64,000 nucleotides of DNA, taken from contig NC_013946.1 of the NCBI RefSeq assembly GCF_000024425.1, positions 806,001 to 870,000 on the forward strand, in the 5' to 3' direction. The position numbers and the translations under genes are program-made. The stretch is from Meiothermus ruber DSM 1279 (GTDB lineage: Bacteria > Deinococcota > Deinococci > Deinococcales > Thermaceae). The notes under the pieces were generated by a model that saw only the letters and a list, made by a program, of their open reading frames with translations, was not told the DNA's origin and searched no databases. Numbering within the stretch: position 1 is the first letter of the stretch; every line of letters begins with the position of its first letter. Below, piece by piece: positions 1 through 7,919 of this stretch.

Positions 1-485
1 TGCGTCTACAGGTGAGCGGTAGCCCGACCCCTGGAACCTACAACCTTACCATCAACGGCAGTGGCGGCAGCATCAACCGCTCGGTGGGGCTTGCCCTGAG
101 GGTAGGCACGGCTGCGCCCCCGCCCACCGTGCAGGGTACGGCGGTCTTTGCCCTGTATATTGCAGGCAACGACATTGACCTCGAGAAATCGGCGATTGTG
201 AGTATCAGCCAGACAGGCCTGAGTGCACCCTATCAGTTCAACAACCTGGCGGGTGGCGATTATGTTGTGATTGCCTGGAAAGACCTGGATGGTGACGACG
301 ACATTACGCCGGGGGATTACCTTGGAGGCTATACCAATGCCGATGGCGATCTGCTCCTGGTACGCCCCACCGCCAACAACATCAACGTACCCCTGTCGGT
401 GGTGCAGGGTACGCAGAACCTACGGCTGCCCGGCCTGGAGGGGGTTTCCCTGCTGCCCAGTCTGCGACAGCTTTACCGGCGCTAG
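1..485 (+). CDS. C-terminal part of a secreted protein with Ig-like/carboxypeptidase-regulatory-like domains (partial)
   Basis: The reading frame is open from the left edge (codons from base 3) and ends at TAG 483-485, so the real start lies outside the window. About 160 residues are visible. The first part (TYNLTINGSGG) resembles the Ig-like repeat also present in the lipoprotein at 51289-53313. The rest has a GDYVVIAWKDLDGDD stretch and an acidic D-rich loop typical of extracellular beta-sandwich domains on subtilases and other surface proteins. No catalytic motif is visible in this piece, so the enzyme class, if any, cannot be stated. It ends just before a strong bidirectional terminator. 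Confidence 0.6.
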   Translation, partial: RLQVSGSPTPGTYNLTINGSGGSINRSVGLALRVGTAAPPPTVQGTAVFALYIAGNDIDLEKSAIVSISQTGLSAPYQFNNLAGGDYVVIAWKDLDGDDDITPGDYLGGYTNADGDLLLVRPTANNINVPLSVVQGTQNLRLPGLEGVSLLPSLRQLYRR

Positions 486-487
486 GG

Positions 488-528
488 CCAAAACCACGCT
501 TCGCCTCCCCCGATGGGGGAGGTTTTGG
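488..528. terminator. Bidirectional rho-independent terminator
   Basis: An 8-bp perfect stem CCTCCCCC/GGGGGAGG with loop GAT (504-522) sits inside an outer CCAAAACC/GGTTTTGG pairing (488-495 with 521-528). It has T-runs in both directions, so it can end the plus-strand gene at 485 and the minus-strand lutAB operon ending at 530. Confidence 0.85.
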
Positions 529-529
529 T

Positions 530-1924
530 TCAAACCTCTCCGGCCTCCCACATCTGCTGAAAGCTTTTCGGGCTGGGTTTGAGACCGGCCCGGCCTTCGG
601 TCCAGGCCTTTATCACCGGCAGGATGCTGTTGTCCAGGGCTTTTTCGGGTAGCAGGCGCAGGGCCTTGCTGGCCAAGCGGTACATCCATGGCTGGGTCAT
701 GGCCAGGGCAAAGCCTTTGATGGCGGCGGCCTCGAGCCTCGGTGTCAGACCCTCTGCCACCGCGCGGTTGCGCCAGGTGAGCAGCAGCTTGGGGATGGGG
801 ATGCGCACCGGGCAGGCCTGAAAGCAGGCCCCGCACAGCGAGGAGGCGTAGGGGAGGGGTTTGGTTTCCTCCAGGCCTACGAGCCCCGGCGACAGAATGG
901 CCCCGATGGGGCCGCTGTACACGTAGCCGTAGGCGTGCCCGCCGGTCTGGCGGTAGACCGGGCAGGCGTTCAGGCAGGCCGCGCAGCGCACGCAGCGCAG
1001 GGTTTCCCAGGCCTCGAGGTCGGCCAGCACGCTGCTGCGCCCATTGTCCACAAACACCACGTGCACCTCTTCGGGGCCGTCGGGCTCATCGGGTTGGCGT
1101 GGCCCCTGGATGAGCGAGACGAAGGTTCCCAGCCGTTGCCCGGTGGCGGCGCGGGCGGTGAGCTGCAAGAAAATCGCAAGGTCGGAGAAGCGGGGCAGGA
1201 GTTTCTCGAGGCCCACCAAAGCCACGTGGATGCGCGGGGCCGAGGTGGAAAGCCTTATGTTGCCCTCGTTTTCGATCAGGGCCAGGGTGCCGGTCTCGGC
1301 CACCACAAAGTTGGCCCCGGAGATGCCCATATCGGCTTTTAGAAAGCCCTCGCGCAGCAGGCTGCGGGCCACGGCGGCCAGTTGCTCGGGGCTGGCCTCG
1401 GGAGGGGTCTGGAAGCGCTGATGGAAGAGCTGGCGAATCTGGGCGAGGTTCAGGTGGATGGCCGGCCCCACGATGTGCGAGGGCGGCTGGTTGAGGAGCT
1501 GGATGATGTACTCGCCGAGGTCGGTCTCGAGCACCTCGAGGCCCATCCCTTCCAGCATGGGGTTGATGCCCAGCTCCTCCGAGACCATGGTCTTGGCCTT
1601 GACCACCTTGCGCACCCCACCCTTGTGGGCGATCTCGGCCACGATGCGCCGGGCGTCGTCGGCGTCCTCGGCCCAGTGCACCTGCACCCCGTTTTGCGTG
1701 AGCCGGGCCTCGGCCTGGAGCAGGTATCTGTCCAGGTGCATCAGCAGGTGGTTCTTGACCCCTTCGGCCCAGTGCCGCCAGGCTTCGGCCTCCACCTCGG
1801 CGTAGGCCTGCCGCCGCTTGCTGTCGAAGTTGAGGGTGGCCCCCGTCACCGACTCGCGCACCTGGGGCTCTTCGCGCAGGACTCGAGCCGCTTCCTGGGG
1901 GTACCGGTTGGCGGCTAGCTTCAT
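530..1924 (-). CDS. lutB: LutB-type lactate utilization iron-sulfur protein
   Basis: A 464-residue cytoplasmic iron-sulfur protein of the LutB/YkgF family, part of the LutABC L-lactate oxidation system. The N-terminal two thirds is the LUD domain. Two ferredoxin-type cysteine clusters follow: CVRCAACLNACPVYR, then CGACFQACPVRIPIP. The start chosen is the ATG at 1924, which overlaps the TGA of lutA as ATGA, indicating translational coupling; an earlier in-frame start would extend into lutA. No lutC follows; a terminator lies directly downstream. The family assignment is firm. The lactate role is inferred from homology and the pairing with lutA. Confidence 0.9.
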   Translation of the reverse strand: MKLAANRYPQEAARVLREEPQVRESVTGATLNFDSKRRQAYAEVEAEAWRHWAEGVKNHLLMHLDRYLLQAEARLTQNGVQVHWAEDADDARRIVAEIAHKGGVRKVVKAKTMVSEELGINPMLEGMGLEVLETDLGEYIIQLLNQPPSHIVGPAIHLNLAQIRQLFHQRFQTPPEASPEQLAAVARSLLREGFLKADMGISGANFVVAETGTLALIENEGNIRLSTSAPRIHVALVGLEKLLPRFSDLAIFLQLTARAATGQRLGTFVSLIQGPRQPDEPDGPEEVHVVFVDNGRSSVLADLEAWETLRCVRCAACLNACPVYRQTGGHAYGYVYSGPIGAILSPGLVGLEETKPLPYASSLCGACFQACPVRIPIPKLLLTWRNRAVAEGLTPRLEAAAIKGFALAMTQPWMYRLASKALRLLPEKALDNSILPVIKAWTEGRAGLKPSPKSFQQMWEAGEV

Positions 1925-2646
1925 CCCACCGCCTCCCACAAGACCGAGGCCAGCGGGCGCACGGGCAGGTTAAGGTTCTGGTTCTGCACGCGCCCCATCA
2001 GGTGCAGCATACAGCCGGCATCGGTGCTGGTGAGCATATCCACCTGTCCGTTGGGCAGGGTGGAGAGCTTGCGGTCGGCCATGCCTAAGGCCACCTCGGG
2101 CAGCTTGACCGAGAACAGCCCGCCAAAGCCGCAGCACTCCTCGGCGGCGGCCCAGTCCACGATCTCGGCCCCGGCGTTGCGCAAAAGCGTCAGGGGCTCT
2201 TGTTTGAGGCCCAGCTCGCGCAGGGCGTGGCAGCCGTGGTGGTAGGCAATGCGTCTGCCCGTCAGGCCCGAGCCCAGGCGGCTAATGCCCAGCACCTTGA
2301 CGATGAACTCGGAGAGCTCAAAGGTCTTCTGGCTCAAAGCCAGGGCCCGGGCGAACCTTTTGGGCTGGTCGCGGTAGAGCTCGGGGTAGAAGGTTCGCAG
2401 CATGGTGGTGCAGGAGCCGGAAGGCAGCACCACGTACTCGGCGCCCTCGAGCACCTCCAGCGTATGATCGGCCACCTGGCGGGCCTCGGCCCAGTAGCCC
2501 GCGTTGTAGGCGGGCTGGCCGCAGCAGGTCTGGCCCTGGGGGAAGTGAACCGTGCAGCCCAGGTGGCGCAAAAGCCGCACCGCCGCCACCCCTGCCTCGG
2601 CGAAAAACTGGTCGGTCAGACAGGTGACGAAAAGGGCCACTTGCAT
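1921..2646 (-). CDS. lutA: LutA-type cysteine-rich (CCG domain) oxidoreductase subunit
   Basis: A 241-residue protein with two cysteine-rich CCG domains as in LutA/YkgE and heterodisulfide reductase-like subunits. The motifs are [12 protein letters not shown] near residue 40-50 and [12 protein letters not shown] near residue 170, with further conserved cysteines ([19 protein letters not shown]). It is the first gene of a two-gene unit with lutB. A near-leaderless promoter with TATAAT lies 10 nt upstream. The region up to the divergent ybjQ gene is only 33 bp, so both promoters must overlap. Confidence 0.9.
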   Translation of the reverse strand: MQVALFVTCLTDQFFAEAGVAAVRLLRHLGCTVHFPQGQTCCGQPAYNAGYWAEARQVADHTLEVLEGAEYVVLPSGSCTTMLRTFYPELYRDQPKRFARALALSQKTFELSEFIVKVLGISRLGSGLTGRRIAYHHGCHALRELGLKQEPLTLLRNAGAEIVDWAAAEECCGFGGLFSVKLPEVALGMADRKLSTLPNGQVDMLTSTDAGCMLHLMGRVQNQNLNLPVRPLASVLWEAVG

Positions 2647-2656
2647 GATGCTGTAG

Positions 2657-2662
2657 ATTATA
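2657..2662 (-). promoter_or_regulatory. -10 box of lutA (near-leaderless)
   Basis: TATAAT on the minus strand, 10 nt from the lutA ATG. The transcript would start at or within a few bases of the start codon. No good -35 box is visible. Confidence 0.5.
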
Positions 2663-2679
2663 GCCGGGGGAGGAGAGCT

Positions 2680-3018
2680 ATGCGACGCAAGATCACCCTA
2701 ACCACCTCGAGCCAGCTCGAGGGCTACCAGATTACCGAGTACCTGGACGTGGTGTTTGGCGAGGCCATTGTGGGGGCCAACATCTTCCGCGACCTCCTGG
2801 CCTCGGTGCGGGACATCGTGGGGGGCCGCAGCGGGGCCTACGAGGCCGAGCTGCGCAAGGCCCGCGAGATTGCTCTGGAGGAGCTCGAGCAGGCCGCCAT
2901 CGCCCGCGGGGCCGACGCGGTGATTGGCATAGACGTAGACTACGAGACCGTCGGCCAGGGCAACATGCTGATGGTCACGGCCTCCGGAACCGCGGTAAAA
3001 GCCAGCCGCAAGTACTGA
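2680..3018 (+). CDS. YbjQ/UPF0145 family protein
   Basis: A 112-residue protein of the YbjQ (DUF74, heavy-metal-binding-domain) family, of normal length. The family hallmarks are visible: an N-terminal [20 protein letters not shown] strand region, an [10 protein letters not shown] segment, a helical region with [16 protein letters not shown], and the C-terminal [16 protein letters not shown]. Despite the family name the function is unknown; members form pentameric beta-barrel-like assemblies. The start is the ATG preceded by GGGGGAGGAG. The gene diverges from lutA and converges on the DUF418 gene 12 bp away. Confidence 0.85.
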   Translation: MRRKITLTTSSQLEGYQITEYLDVVFGEAIVGANIFRDLLASVRDIVGGRSGAYEAELRKAREIALEELEQAAIARGADAVIGIDVDYETVGQGNMLMVTASGTAVKASRKY

Positions 3019-3030
3019 GCAGCGGTGTTT

Positions 3031-4128
3031 TCATGGCCGGTCTGGGTGGCTCGAGCCAGCCGGGCCGTAGGTGAACCTGCGCCACAACCATTCCAGCGGC
3101 CCCTGTCCGAAGCGCTCGAGCCACCACCGGCTCAGGGCCACCTGCAACATCACAAAACCCACCGCGATGAGCGGGAACCAGATGGGGCTCACCTGCCCGT
3201 AGAGCCCCAGCCCGTAGCCGTAGAACAGCAGGCTCATGGCGAGCGATTGCAGCAGGTAGTTGCTGAGGGGCATCCGGCCTGCGTAGCGCAGGGGGTGTAG
3301 CAGGCCGAGCCGGGGCCAGAACAGGCGAAACAGGGCCATATAAACCAGTGCAAAGGCCAGCCCGCCTAGCCCGCGCAGGGGCTGAAGATCGGGGTGCTGG
3401 GCGTTGTACCAGTTAACCGGAATGCCCACCAGCAGCCCCAGCGCCACCACCCGCCAGAGGGTGGCCGGCCCGATGCGCTGCCAGCACGGGGCCAGGTAGC
3501 TGCCCAGTAAAAACAAGCCCACCAGCTCGGCCCCGAACAGGAGCGAGCCCAGCACCGTGCTACCCAGCCAGGTCTCAAGCCGGGCCATACTGACCGCCCA
3601 GAAGCTTCCGCTGGCAAATACCTCGGCGCTGCCCGGAACGGGCGCCATATCGCGCAAAAAGAACACGAAGAGGCCATACAGGACATACCCCGCCAGCAAG
3701 AACTTGGTGATGTCCAGAAGCCGGTGTGCCTGGCCCAGGTAGCGCAGGCTGAAAAGACCCAGGAGGGCATAGGTGCCCAGGATGTCGCCCTCGAACAGCA
3801 AGAGGCCGTGCAGGGCCCCCACCCCCAGGAGCCACCCCAGGCGGCGACGCAGCAGCGCACGGGCCTCCAGGCCTGCCGAGACGAAACGCCGGTACTGCAA
3901 GGCCAGGCCCAGCCCAAACAAAATGGCAAAGATGGTATAGAACTTGCCGCTGAAGAAAAAGGCCAGAATCTCACGGCCCAGGGTGTAGTGCGCTGGGTTT
4001 CCATGCTGAGCGGCATACAGGCCAACCCCGGCGAAGTGCTCGAGGTTGACCGCCAGGATGCCCACCAGGGCCAGCCCGCGCAGGGCGTCCAGGAAAACAT
4101 CCCGCTGGTTTGGGGCAAGGGGTTGCAT
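3031..4128 (-). CDS. DUF418 family membrane protein
   Basis: A 365-residue polytopic membrane protein. The N-terminus has the RDVFLDALRGLALVGILAVN signature shared by DUF418 and acyltransferase-like (YeiB) proteins. About 9-10 hydrophobic segments follow, and the C-terminal DUF418 block includes the PLSNYLLQSL and GPLEWLWRRFTYG motifs typical of the family. The family is suspected to act in transport or membrane modification, but no activity is established. A leaderless promoter (TAGAAT, 6 nt before the ATG) overlaps the divergent dinB promoter. Confidence 0.85.
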   Translation of the reverse strand: MQPLAPNQRDVFLDALRGLALVGILAVNLEHFAGVGLYAAQHGNPAHYTLGREILAFFFSGKFYTIFAILFGLGLALQYRRFVSAGLEARALLRRRLGWLLGVGALHGLLLFEGDILGTYALLGLFSLRYLGQAHRLLDITKFLLAGYVLYGLFVFFLRDMAPVPGSAEVFASGSFWAVSMARLETWLGSTVLGSLLFGAELVGLFLLGSYLAPCWQRIGPATLWRVVALGLLVGIPVNWYNAQHPDLQPLRGLGGLAFALVYMALFRLFWPRLGLLHPLRYAGRMPLSNYLLQSLAMSLLFYGYGLGLYGQVSPIWFPLIAVGFVMLQVALSRWWLERFGQGPLEWLWRRFTYGPAGSSHPDRP

Positions 4129-4134
4129 GGGGGG

Positions 4135-4140
4135 ATTCTA
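4135..4140 (-). promoter_or_regulatory. -10 box of the DUF418 gene (leaderless)
   Basis: TAGAAT on the minus strand ends 6 nt before the ATG at 4128, so the mRNA would begin at or next to the start codon. It lies back to back with the dinB -10 box at 4151-4156. Confidence 0.6.
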
Positions 4141-4150
4141 CGGGAAGGCG

Positions 4151-4156
4151 TACAAT
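4151..4156 (+). promoter_or_regulatory. -10 box of the DinB-family gene
   Basis: TACAAT, 8 nt before the ATG at 4165. No Shine-Dalgarno sequence fits in the space, consistent with leaderless translation. Confidence 0.5.
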
Positions 4157-4164
4157 TGGGGTGT

Positions 4165-4677
4165 ATGCAAACACCTCCACAGTTGGCCCCCTTTTTGCGC
4201 GGCGAGATAGAAGGTGTGCACTGGCTGGTATCGGTCTGGCTGCGAAACCTGGAAGAAGTTGAGGAGACCATCCAAAAATGGGCCACGGGCCTCACCCCGG
4301 AGGGCTTCTGGTGGGTACCGGCCCCCCAGGCCAACCCCATTGGGGGCCTGGTGCGCCACATCGGTGGATCGTCTTACCGCCTGCTACTACGGGGCACGGG
4401 CCAGGAGATCCCTGAGGCCCTGCGCATCCGGCCTGCCGAGGAGATGGCCCCCAGCGGGCGGGCCCCGGAGGAGGTGCTGGCCGAGTTCGCTCAGAACTTT
4501 AAGCAAGTGCGGGAAGGTTTGCAGGCCCTGCGGGACGAAGACCTCATGCGCACCGTTCAGGTGGGCCCTCATCCGGTCAAAGCGGTGTACGTGCTCGACC
4601 ACATTGCGGCCCATGCCCAGCACCACGCCGGCCAGGTAATTACCACCCGCAAGCTGTGGGAGGCTAAAAACCGGTAG
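4165..4677 (+). CDS. DinB family protein (putative metal-dependent four-helix protein)
   Basis: A 170-residue DinB/YfiT-like (DUF664) four-helix-bundle protein. The potential metal-binding histidines are placed as in the family: one in the N-terminal region (GVHWLVSVW), one at GGLVRHIGGSSYR near residue 55, and a C-terminal pair in DHIAAHAQHHAGQ near residue 150. Members include thiol transferases (bacillithiol or mycothiol S-transferases). A bacillithiol enzyme gene (bshC) lies at the far end of this window, so a bacillithiol-dependent role is possible but not shown. An upstream in-frame extension exists but the ATG at 4165 fits the family start. Confidence 0.85.
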   Translation: MQTPPQLAPFLRGEIEGVHWLVSVWLRNLEEVEETIQKWATGLTPEGFWWVPAPQANPIGGLVRHIGGSSYRLLLRGTGQEIPEALRIRPAEEMAPSGRAPEEVLAEFAQNFKQVREGLQALRDEDLMRTVQVGPHPVKAVYVLDHIAAHAQHHAGQVITTRKLWEAKNR

Positions 4678-4721
4678 GCAGGGCTGGGGCTGGGTTCGCC
4701 CAAGCGGATAGTTCTTGCTAC

Positions 4722-4753
4722 ATACATTGACAGATTTAGATTTATCAATGTAT
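4722..4753. promoter_or_regulatory. Inverted-repeat operator over the arsR promoter
   Basis: Perfect 9-bp arms ATACATTGA (4722-4730) and TCAATGTAT (4745-4753) separated by 14 bp. The left arm covers the -35 box and the right arm covers the start of the -10 box. This is the placement expected for autorepression by an ArsR/SmtB dimer. Confidence 0.75.
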
Positions 4754-4756
4754 AGT
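4727..4756 (+). promoter_or_regulatory. arsR promoter (leaderless)
   Basis: TTGACA (4727-4732), 18-bp spacer, TATAGT (4751-4756), then 6 nt to the ATG at 4763. This is the best sigma-A-type promoter in the window. The mRNA should be leaderless. Confidence 0.8.
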
Positions 4757-4762
4757 GAACCC

Positions 4763-5104
4763 ATGACCCCGGTTTCCCTGCACCCCGAGACGGATTCACG
4801 CGAAGCCCAGCTAGAGGCTGCTGCCGAGGTCTTCAAGGCCCTCTCCGACCCGGCCCGGCTCAGGATTCTGGCCCACCTGGCCAAGAATCCCCAGGGCGCA
4901 TGCTGTGGCCCCGAGCCGGGGGTGTGCGCCTGCGACCTCGAGGCCGTCACTGGGCTTTCCCAGCCCACCGTCTCGCACCACATGAAGTGCCTGGTCGCGG
5001 CCCGGCTGGTCAGGGGCCAGAAGCGGGGCAGGTGGATGTACTACCAGATCGACCCCCAGGGCTTCGCCTTGGTGAAGGAATTTTTGCCCGCCATCGGCGG
5101 CTAG
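4763..5104 (+). CDS. arsR: ArsR/SmtB family metalloregulator
   Basis: A 113-residue winged-helix repressor. The core DPARLRILAHLA and the recognition helix region TGLSQPTVSHHMKCLVAARLV are typical. A cysteine-rich loop ACCGPEPGVCACDL sits just before the recognition helix, comparable to the CVCDL arsenic site of ArsR. Four cysteines are available for As(III)/Sb(III) or a soft metal. The C-terminal beta wing (GRWMYYQIDP) follows. It heads the cluster DUF6428-arsN2-MFS-arsC-arsC and its promoter carries a 32-bp inverted repeat. The start is set by the -10 box 6 nt upstream. Confidence 0.93.
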   Translation: MTPVSLHPETDSREAQLEAAAEVFKALSDPARLRILAHLAKNPQGACCGPEPGVCACDLEAVTGLSQPTVSHHMKCLVAARLVRGQKRGRWMYYQIDPQGFALVKEFLPAIGG

Positions 5105-5118
5105 AAAAGGAGAAACCC

Positions 5119-5586
5119 ATGACCACACAGGAACTGTTGAACGCCCTGGCTATGCACCCGGACAGGCCCCTGGTCTTCGAGGCCGACGGCCAGAGGTTAG
5201 CCCCCGGCTACCACGTCACCGAGGTGATGAACGTGACCTACGAGAGCATGGACTGCGGCGGGCGGGCCAGCTTCTGGCGCGAGACGGTGGTGCAGCTCAT
5301 GGGGCCGGGCCCTGTCGACCCCCCCGAGTTCATGACCGTGCAGAAGTTCCTCGGCATCTACCGCCGGGTGGCGGCCTCGGTGCCGGTGCGGGGCGAGGCC
5401 GAGATCCGCTTCGAGTACGGCGATGCTGTGCAGCCTGCCGTGCGCTACCACGTGGGAAAGGTGGGCTTGCAGGGCGAGTATCTGGTGGTGCGCCTGACCC
5501 CGCCCGGCGTGACCTGCAAGGCCTGCGACCGGGCTTCGGACTGTTGCGGGCCAAAGGCGCTCGAGCTGGAGGCGGCCCAAAAGTAG
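5119..5586 (+). CDS. DUF6428 family protein
   Basis: A 155-residue protein of the DUF6428 family, commonly found next to arsR in arsenic clusters; its function is unknown. Visible features are an N-terminal helix MTTQELLNALAMHPDRPLVF, a central YHVTEVMNVTYESMDCGG stretch, and a C-terminal cysteine cluster (VTCKACDRASDCCG) that could bind a metal or metalloid. It starts 14 nt after arsR with a good AAAGGAG Shine-Dalgarno, so it is cotranscribed with the regulator. Confidence 0.8.
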   Translation: MTTQELLNALAMHPDRPLVFEADGQRLAPGYHVTEVMNVTYESMDCGGRASFWRETVVQLMGPGPVDPPEFMTVQKFLGIYRRVAASVPVRGEAEIRFEYGDAVQPAVRYHVGKVGLQGEYLVVRLTPPGVTCKACDRASDCCGPKALELEAAQK

Positions 5587-5634
5587 TGCGCGGCTTTTTG
5601 TGATGCGCTATCTGGGCAATACCCTGGAGGAACC

Positions 5635-6084
5635 ATGATTACTTACTGCACCGCGACCTCGAGTGACCTACCCGAAGTGCGGGCCCTGCTGGCCGCTGCT
5701 GGCCTGCCGCAAGCCGGCCTGGAAGATCACATCCTGAACTTTATGCTGGCCCTCGAGGGCGACAAGGTGGTGGGCTGCGCGGGCCTCGAGGCCCACCAGG
5801 GCAGCGGCCTTTTGCGCTCGCTGGTGGTGGCCGAGGAATACCGCGGGATGGGAATTGGGGCCAAGCTCACCGAGGGTATGCTGGATCTGGCCCGCTACAA
5901 AAACCTCACCTCGCTCTCGCTCCTCACCGAGACCGCCGCGGATTTTTTCAGCCGCTTCGGTTTTGCCGTGGTTCCACGCGCCGAGCTACCCGCTGCCTTG
6001 CTGGCTTCCCAGGAACTCCAGGGGGCCTGCCCCGATACCGCCATCGCCATGACCCTCTCGCTGACACCCCCATCCGAAGACTAG
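5635..6084 (+). CDS. arsN2: GNAT acetyltransferase, ArsN2-like
   Basis: A 149-residue GNAT-fold N-acetyltransferase. The acetyl-CoA loop is visible as EEYRGMGIGAKLTEG near residues 70-85, after the beta-strand segment LLRSLVVAE. The C-terminal LLTETAADFFSRFGFAVVPR is the typical GNAT beta6-beta7 region. It lies between DUF6428 and the MFS gene in the arsenic cluster, and matches the ArsN2 group (arsenic resistance N-acetyltransferase 2), whose substrate is not well established. A start at ATG 5635 with GGAGGAACC upstream fits. The subfamily call rests on context and length. Confidence 0.75.
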   Translation: MITYCTATSSDLPEVRALLAAAGLPQAGLEDHILNFMLALEGDKVVGCAGLEAHQGSGLLRSLVVAEEYRGMGIGAKLTEGMLDLARYKNLTSLSLLTETAADFFSRFGFAVVPRAELPAALLASQELQGACPDTAIAMTLSLTPPSED

Positions 6085-6150
6085 GGCCCGCGCTTAAGTT
6101 TCATGCCGACGGTCAAACTGTAGCCTTTGGTGGTGCGGTAGGCGCAACGC

Positions 6151-7398
6151 ATGGCCCGTTTCTTACCGTCTCCCAACGGTTTTTATGGCTGGCGCATCGC
6201 CTGGGCCCTGGCCCTGACCCAGACCATTGGTTTTGGGGTGCTGCACTACGCCTTTGGGGTGTTCGTAAAGCCCATGGAGGCCGAGCTGGGCTGGAGCCGG
6301 GCCGAGACCTCGGCGGCCTTTTCGCTGGCTTTGCTGGTCTCGGGGCTGGCCGCCTTTCCGGTAGGGCGCTGGTTCGACCGGCACGGGGCTCGAGGCCTCA
6401 TGACCGCGGGCTCCATCTGGGGCGCTTTGCTGGTCTGGGGCTGGGCCCAGGTGCAAAACCTCACGGTGTTTTACCTGCTCTGGGCGGGCCTGGGCCTGGC
6501 CATGGCCATGGTGCTCTACGAGGTGGCTTTCGCGGTGCTGGCGGTCTGGTTCCGCCGCTACCGCCCCCGGGCCATGCTGGTCGTCACCCTGATGGCCGGG
6601 CTGGCCAGCACCATCTTCGTGCCGCTTAGCACCTGGCTGGCGCAGGCCGTGGGCTGGCGCGGGGCGCTGGAGGTACTGGCCCTCATCTTTGCCCTGGGCA
6701 CCATCCCCCTGCACGCCCTGGTTCTGCGACGCCGCCCGGAGGACATTGGGCAGCGACCTGACGGTGAGCTTTTTGCGGGCAGCTCGAGCCGCCCCTTGCC
6801 AGAACCCAGCGTGAGCGTTAAGGAGGCCCTGCGCGGGTCTACGTTCTGGTGGCTCTCGCTGGGATTTTCCCTTTCCCGAGCCACCAGCATCGCCCTCACC
6901 GCCCACATGGTGCCCCTGCTCCTCGAGAAGGGCTACAGCCCGGCCCTGGCCGCCACCGCCGCCGGGATGGTCGGGGTGATGCAGTTGGCCGGTCGGATCG
7001 CCTATACCCCTTTTAGCCAAAAGGTCTCGCCCTTTTACCTCAGTGCGGCTTTTATGGGCTGCTACACCCTGGGCCTGCTGGGCTTGCTGGGATTGTCTGG
7101 GGGTACTGGGCTCTGGGCCTTTGTGCTTTTTTTTGGGCTGGCCAACGGTTCGATATCCCTGGCCAAACCGGCCCTGATTGCCGAGACCTACGGAGCCCAA
7201 CACTACGGCAGCATCAACGGCAGCATGACCTCCATCATCGCAGTTGCCCAGACCATCGCCCCCTTTGCAGCCGGCGCGCTGCACCAACTCACCGGCGGCT
7301 ACAACGCCGTGCTATGGGTGTTTGCAATGCTGGCCGCGGCCTCGGCCCTGGCCATCGCGCTGGCCCAGCCCAAAACCACCCAGGGCCTGACTGGATGA
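6151..7398 (+). CDS. MFS transporter of the arsenic-type cluster
   Basis: A 415-residue major facilitator protein with 12 predicted transmembrane segments. The first loop has the MFS motif GRWFDRHGARGLM, and a second half-repeat begins near residue 220 after a hydrophilic linker. It sits between the ArsN2-like gene and arsC. No arsB or acr3 arsenite pump is present in the cluster, so it may be the exporter of the module. It is not accompanied by a glyceraldehyde-3-phosphate dehydrogenase gene, so it does not fit the ArsJ system. Substrate unknown. Confidence 0.85.
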   Translation: MARFLPSPNGFYGWRIAWALALTQTIGFGVLHYAFGVFVKPMEAELGWSRAETSAAFSLALLVSGLAAFPVGRWFDRHGARGLMTAGSIWGALLVWGWAQVQNLTVFYLLWAGLGLAMAMVLYEVAFAVLAVWFRRYRPRAMLVVTLMAGLASTIFVPLSTWLAQAVGWRGALEVLALIFALGTIPLHALVLRRRPEDIGQRPDGELFAGSSSRPLPEPSVSVKEALRGSTFWWLSLGFSLSRATSIALTAHMVPLLLEKGYSPALAATAAGMVGVMQLAGRIAYTPFSQKVSPFYLSAAFMGCYTLGLLGLLGLSGGTGLWAFVLFFGLANGSISLAKPALIAETYGAQHYGSINGSMTSIIAVAQTIAPFAAGALHQLTGGYNAVLWVFAMLAAASALAIALAQPKTTQGLTG

Positions 7399-7443
7399 CG
7401 GCTGGCTGACACAGCCCTGACTTTGAGACAATAGTGTTCAACT

Positions 7444-7908
7444 GTGCGTATTCTGGTGCTCTGTACCCACAACTCGGCCCGCAGCCAGATGGCCGAAGGG
7501 TGGCTGCGCTACTGGGCCAGCCGCCTGGGCTTCCCCGGCGAGGTCTGGTCGGCGGGCACCGAGCAGACCTTTGTGAAGCCCGAGGCCATCGCGGTAATGC
7601 AGGAGGTGGGCATCGACCTGGGCGGGCATACCTCCAAAACCCTCTTCGATCTGCCCGACCCCTGGAACTTTGACCTGGTGCTTACCGTCTGCGATGCGGC
7701 TGCCGAAAACTGCCCGGCCTACCCGGCCAAAACCCACCGGCTGCACGTGTCCTTCCCCGACCCTTCGGGTAAAGGTTTGGAGGAATGGCGCAGGGTGCGC
7801 GATGCCCTGGGCCGGATGTCCGAGCACCTGATCCGAAGCCTCCAGCAAGGCCAAATCCCCACCGAGGCCGACTTGCTCGAGGCCGCCGGGCTTACGCGGG
7901 CAACCTGA
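7444..7908 (+). CDS. arsC: Arsenate reductase, LMW-phosphatase/thioredoxin type (first copy)
   Basis: A 154-residue protein with the low-molecular-weight phosphatase P-loop CTHNSARS (CX5R) at residues 7-14. The two further cysteines of thioredoxin-coupled arsenate reductases are present in VCDAAAENCPAYP near residues 82-90, giving the three-cysteine relay. The general-acid Asp lies in FPDPSGKG. This matches the Thermus-type ArsC. The start is GTG 7444; a possible -10 (TAGTGT) lies 6 nt upstream, so it may have its own leaderless transcript besides reading from arsR. A second arsC follows 11 nt downstream. Confidence 0.9.
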   Translation: MRILVLCTHNSARSQMAEGWLRYWASRLGFPGEVWSAGTEQTFVKPEAIAVMQEVGIDLGGHTSKTLFDLPDPWNFDLVLTVCDAAAENCPAYPAKTHRLHVSFPDPSGKGLEEWRRVRDALGRMSEHLIRSLQQGQIPTEADLLEAAGLTRAT

Positions 7909-7919
7909 AGGAGGTAGAG

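Noticed and set aside
3724-4164. Open frame extending the DinB protein upstream by about 147 codons
   Set aside because: It overlaps the DUF418 gene on the other strand and shows no family similarity; the ATG at 4165 with a -10 box 8 nt upstream fits better.
6163-7287. Long antisense frame over the MFS gene
   Set aside because: Composition typical of the reverse strand of GC-rich coding DNA, no domain, and the MFS protein is well supported.
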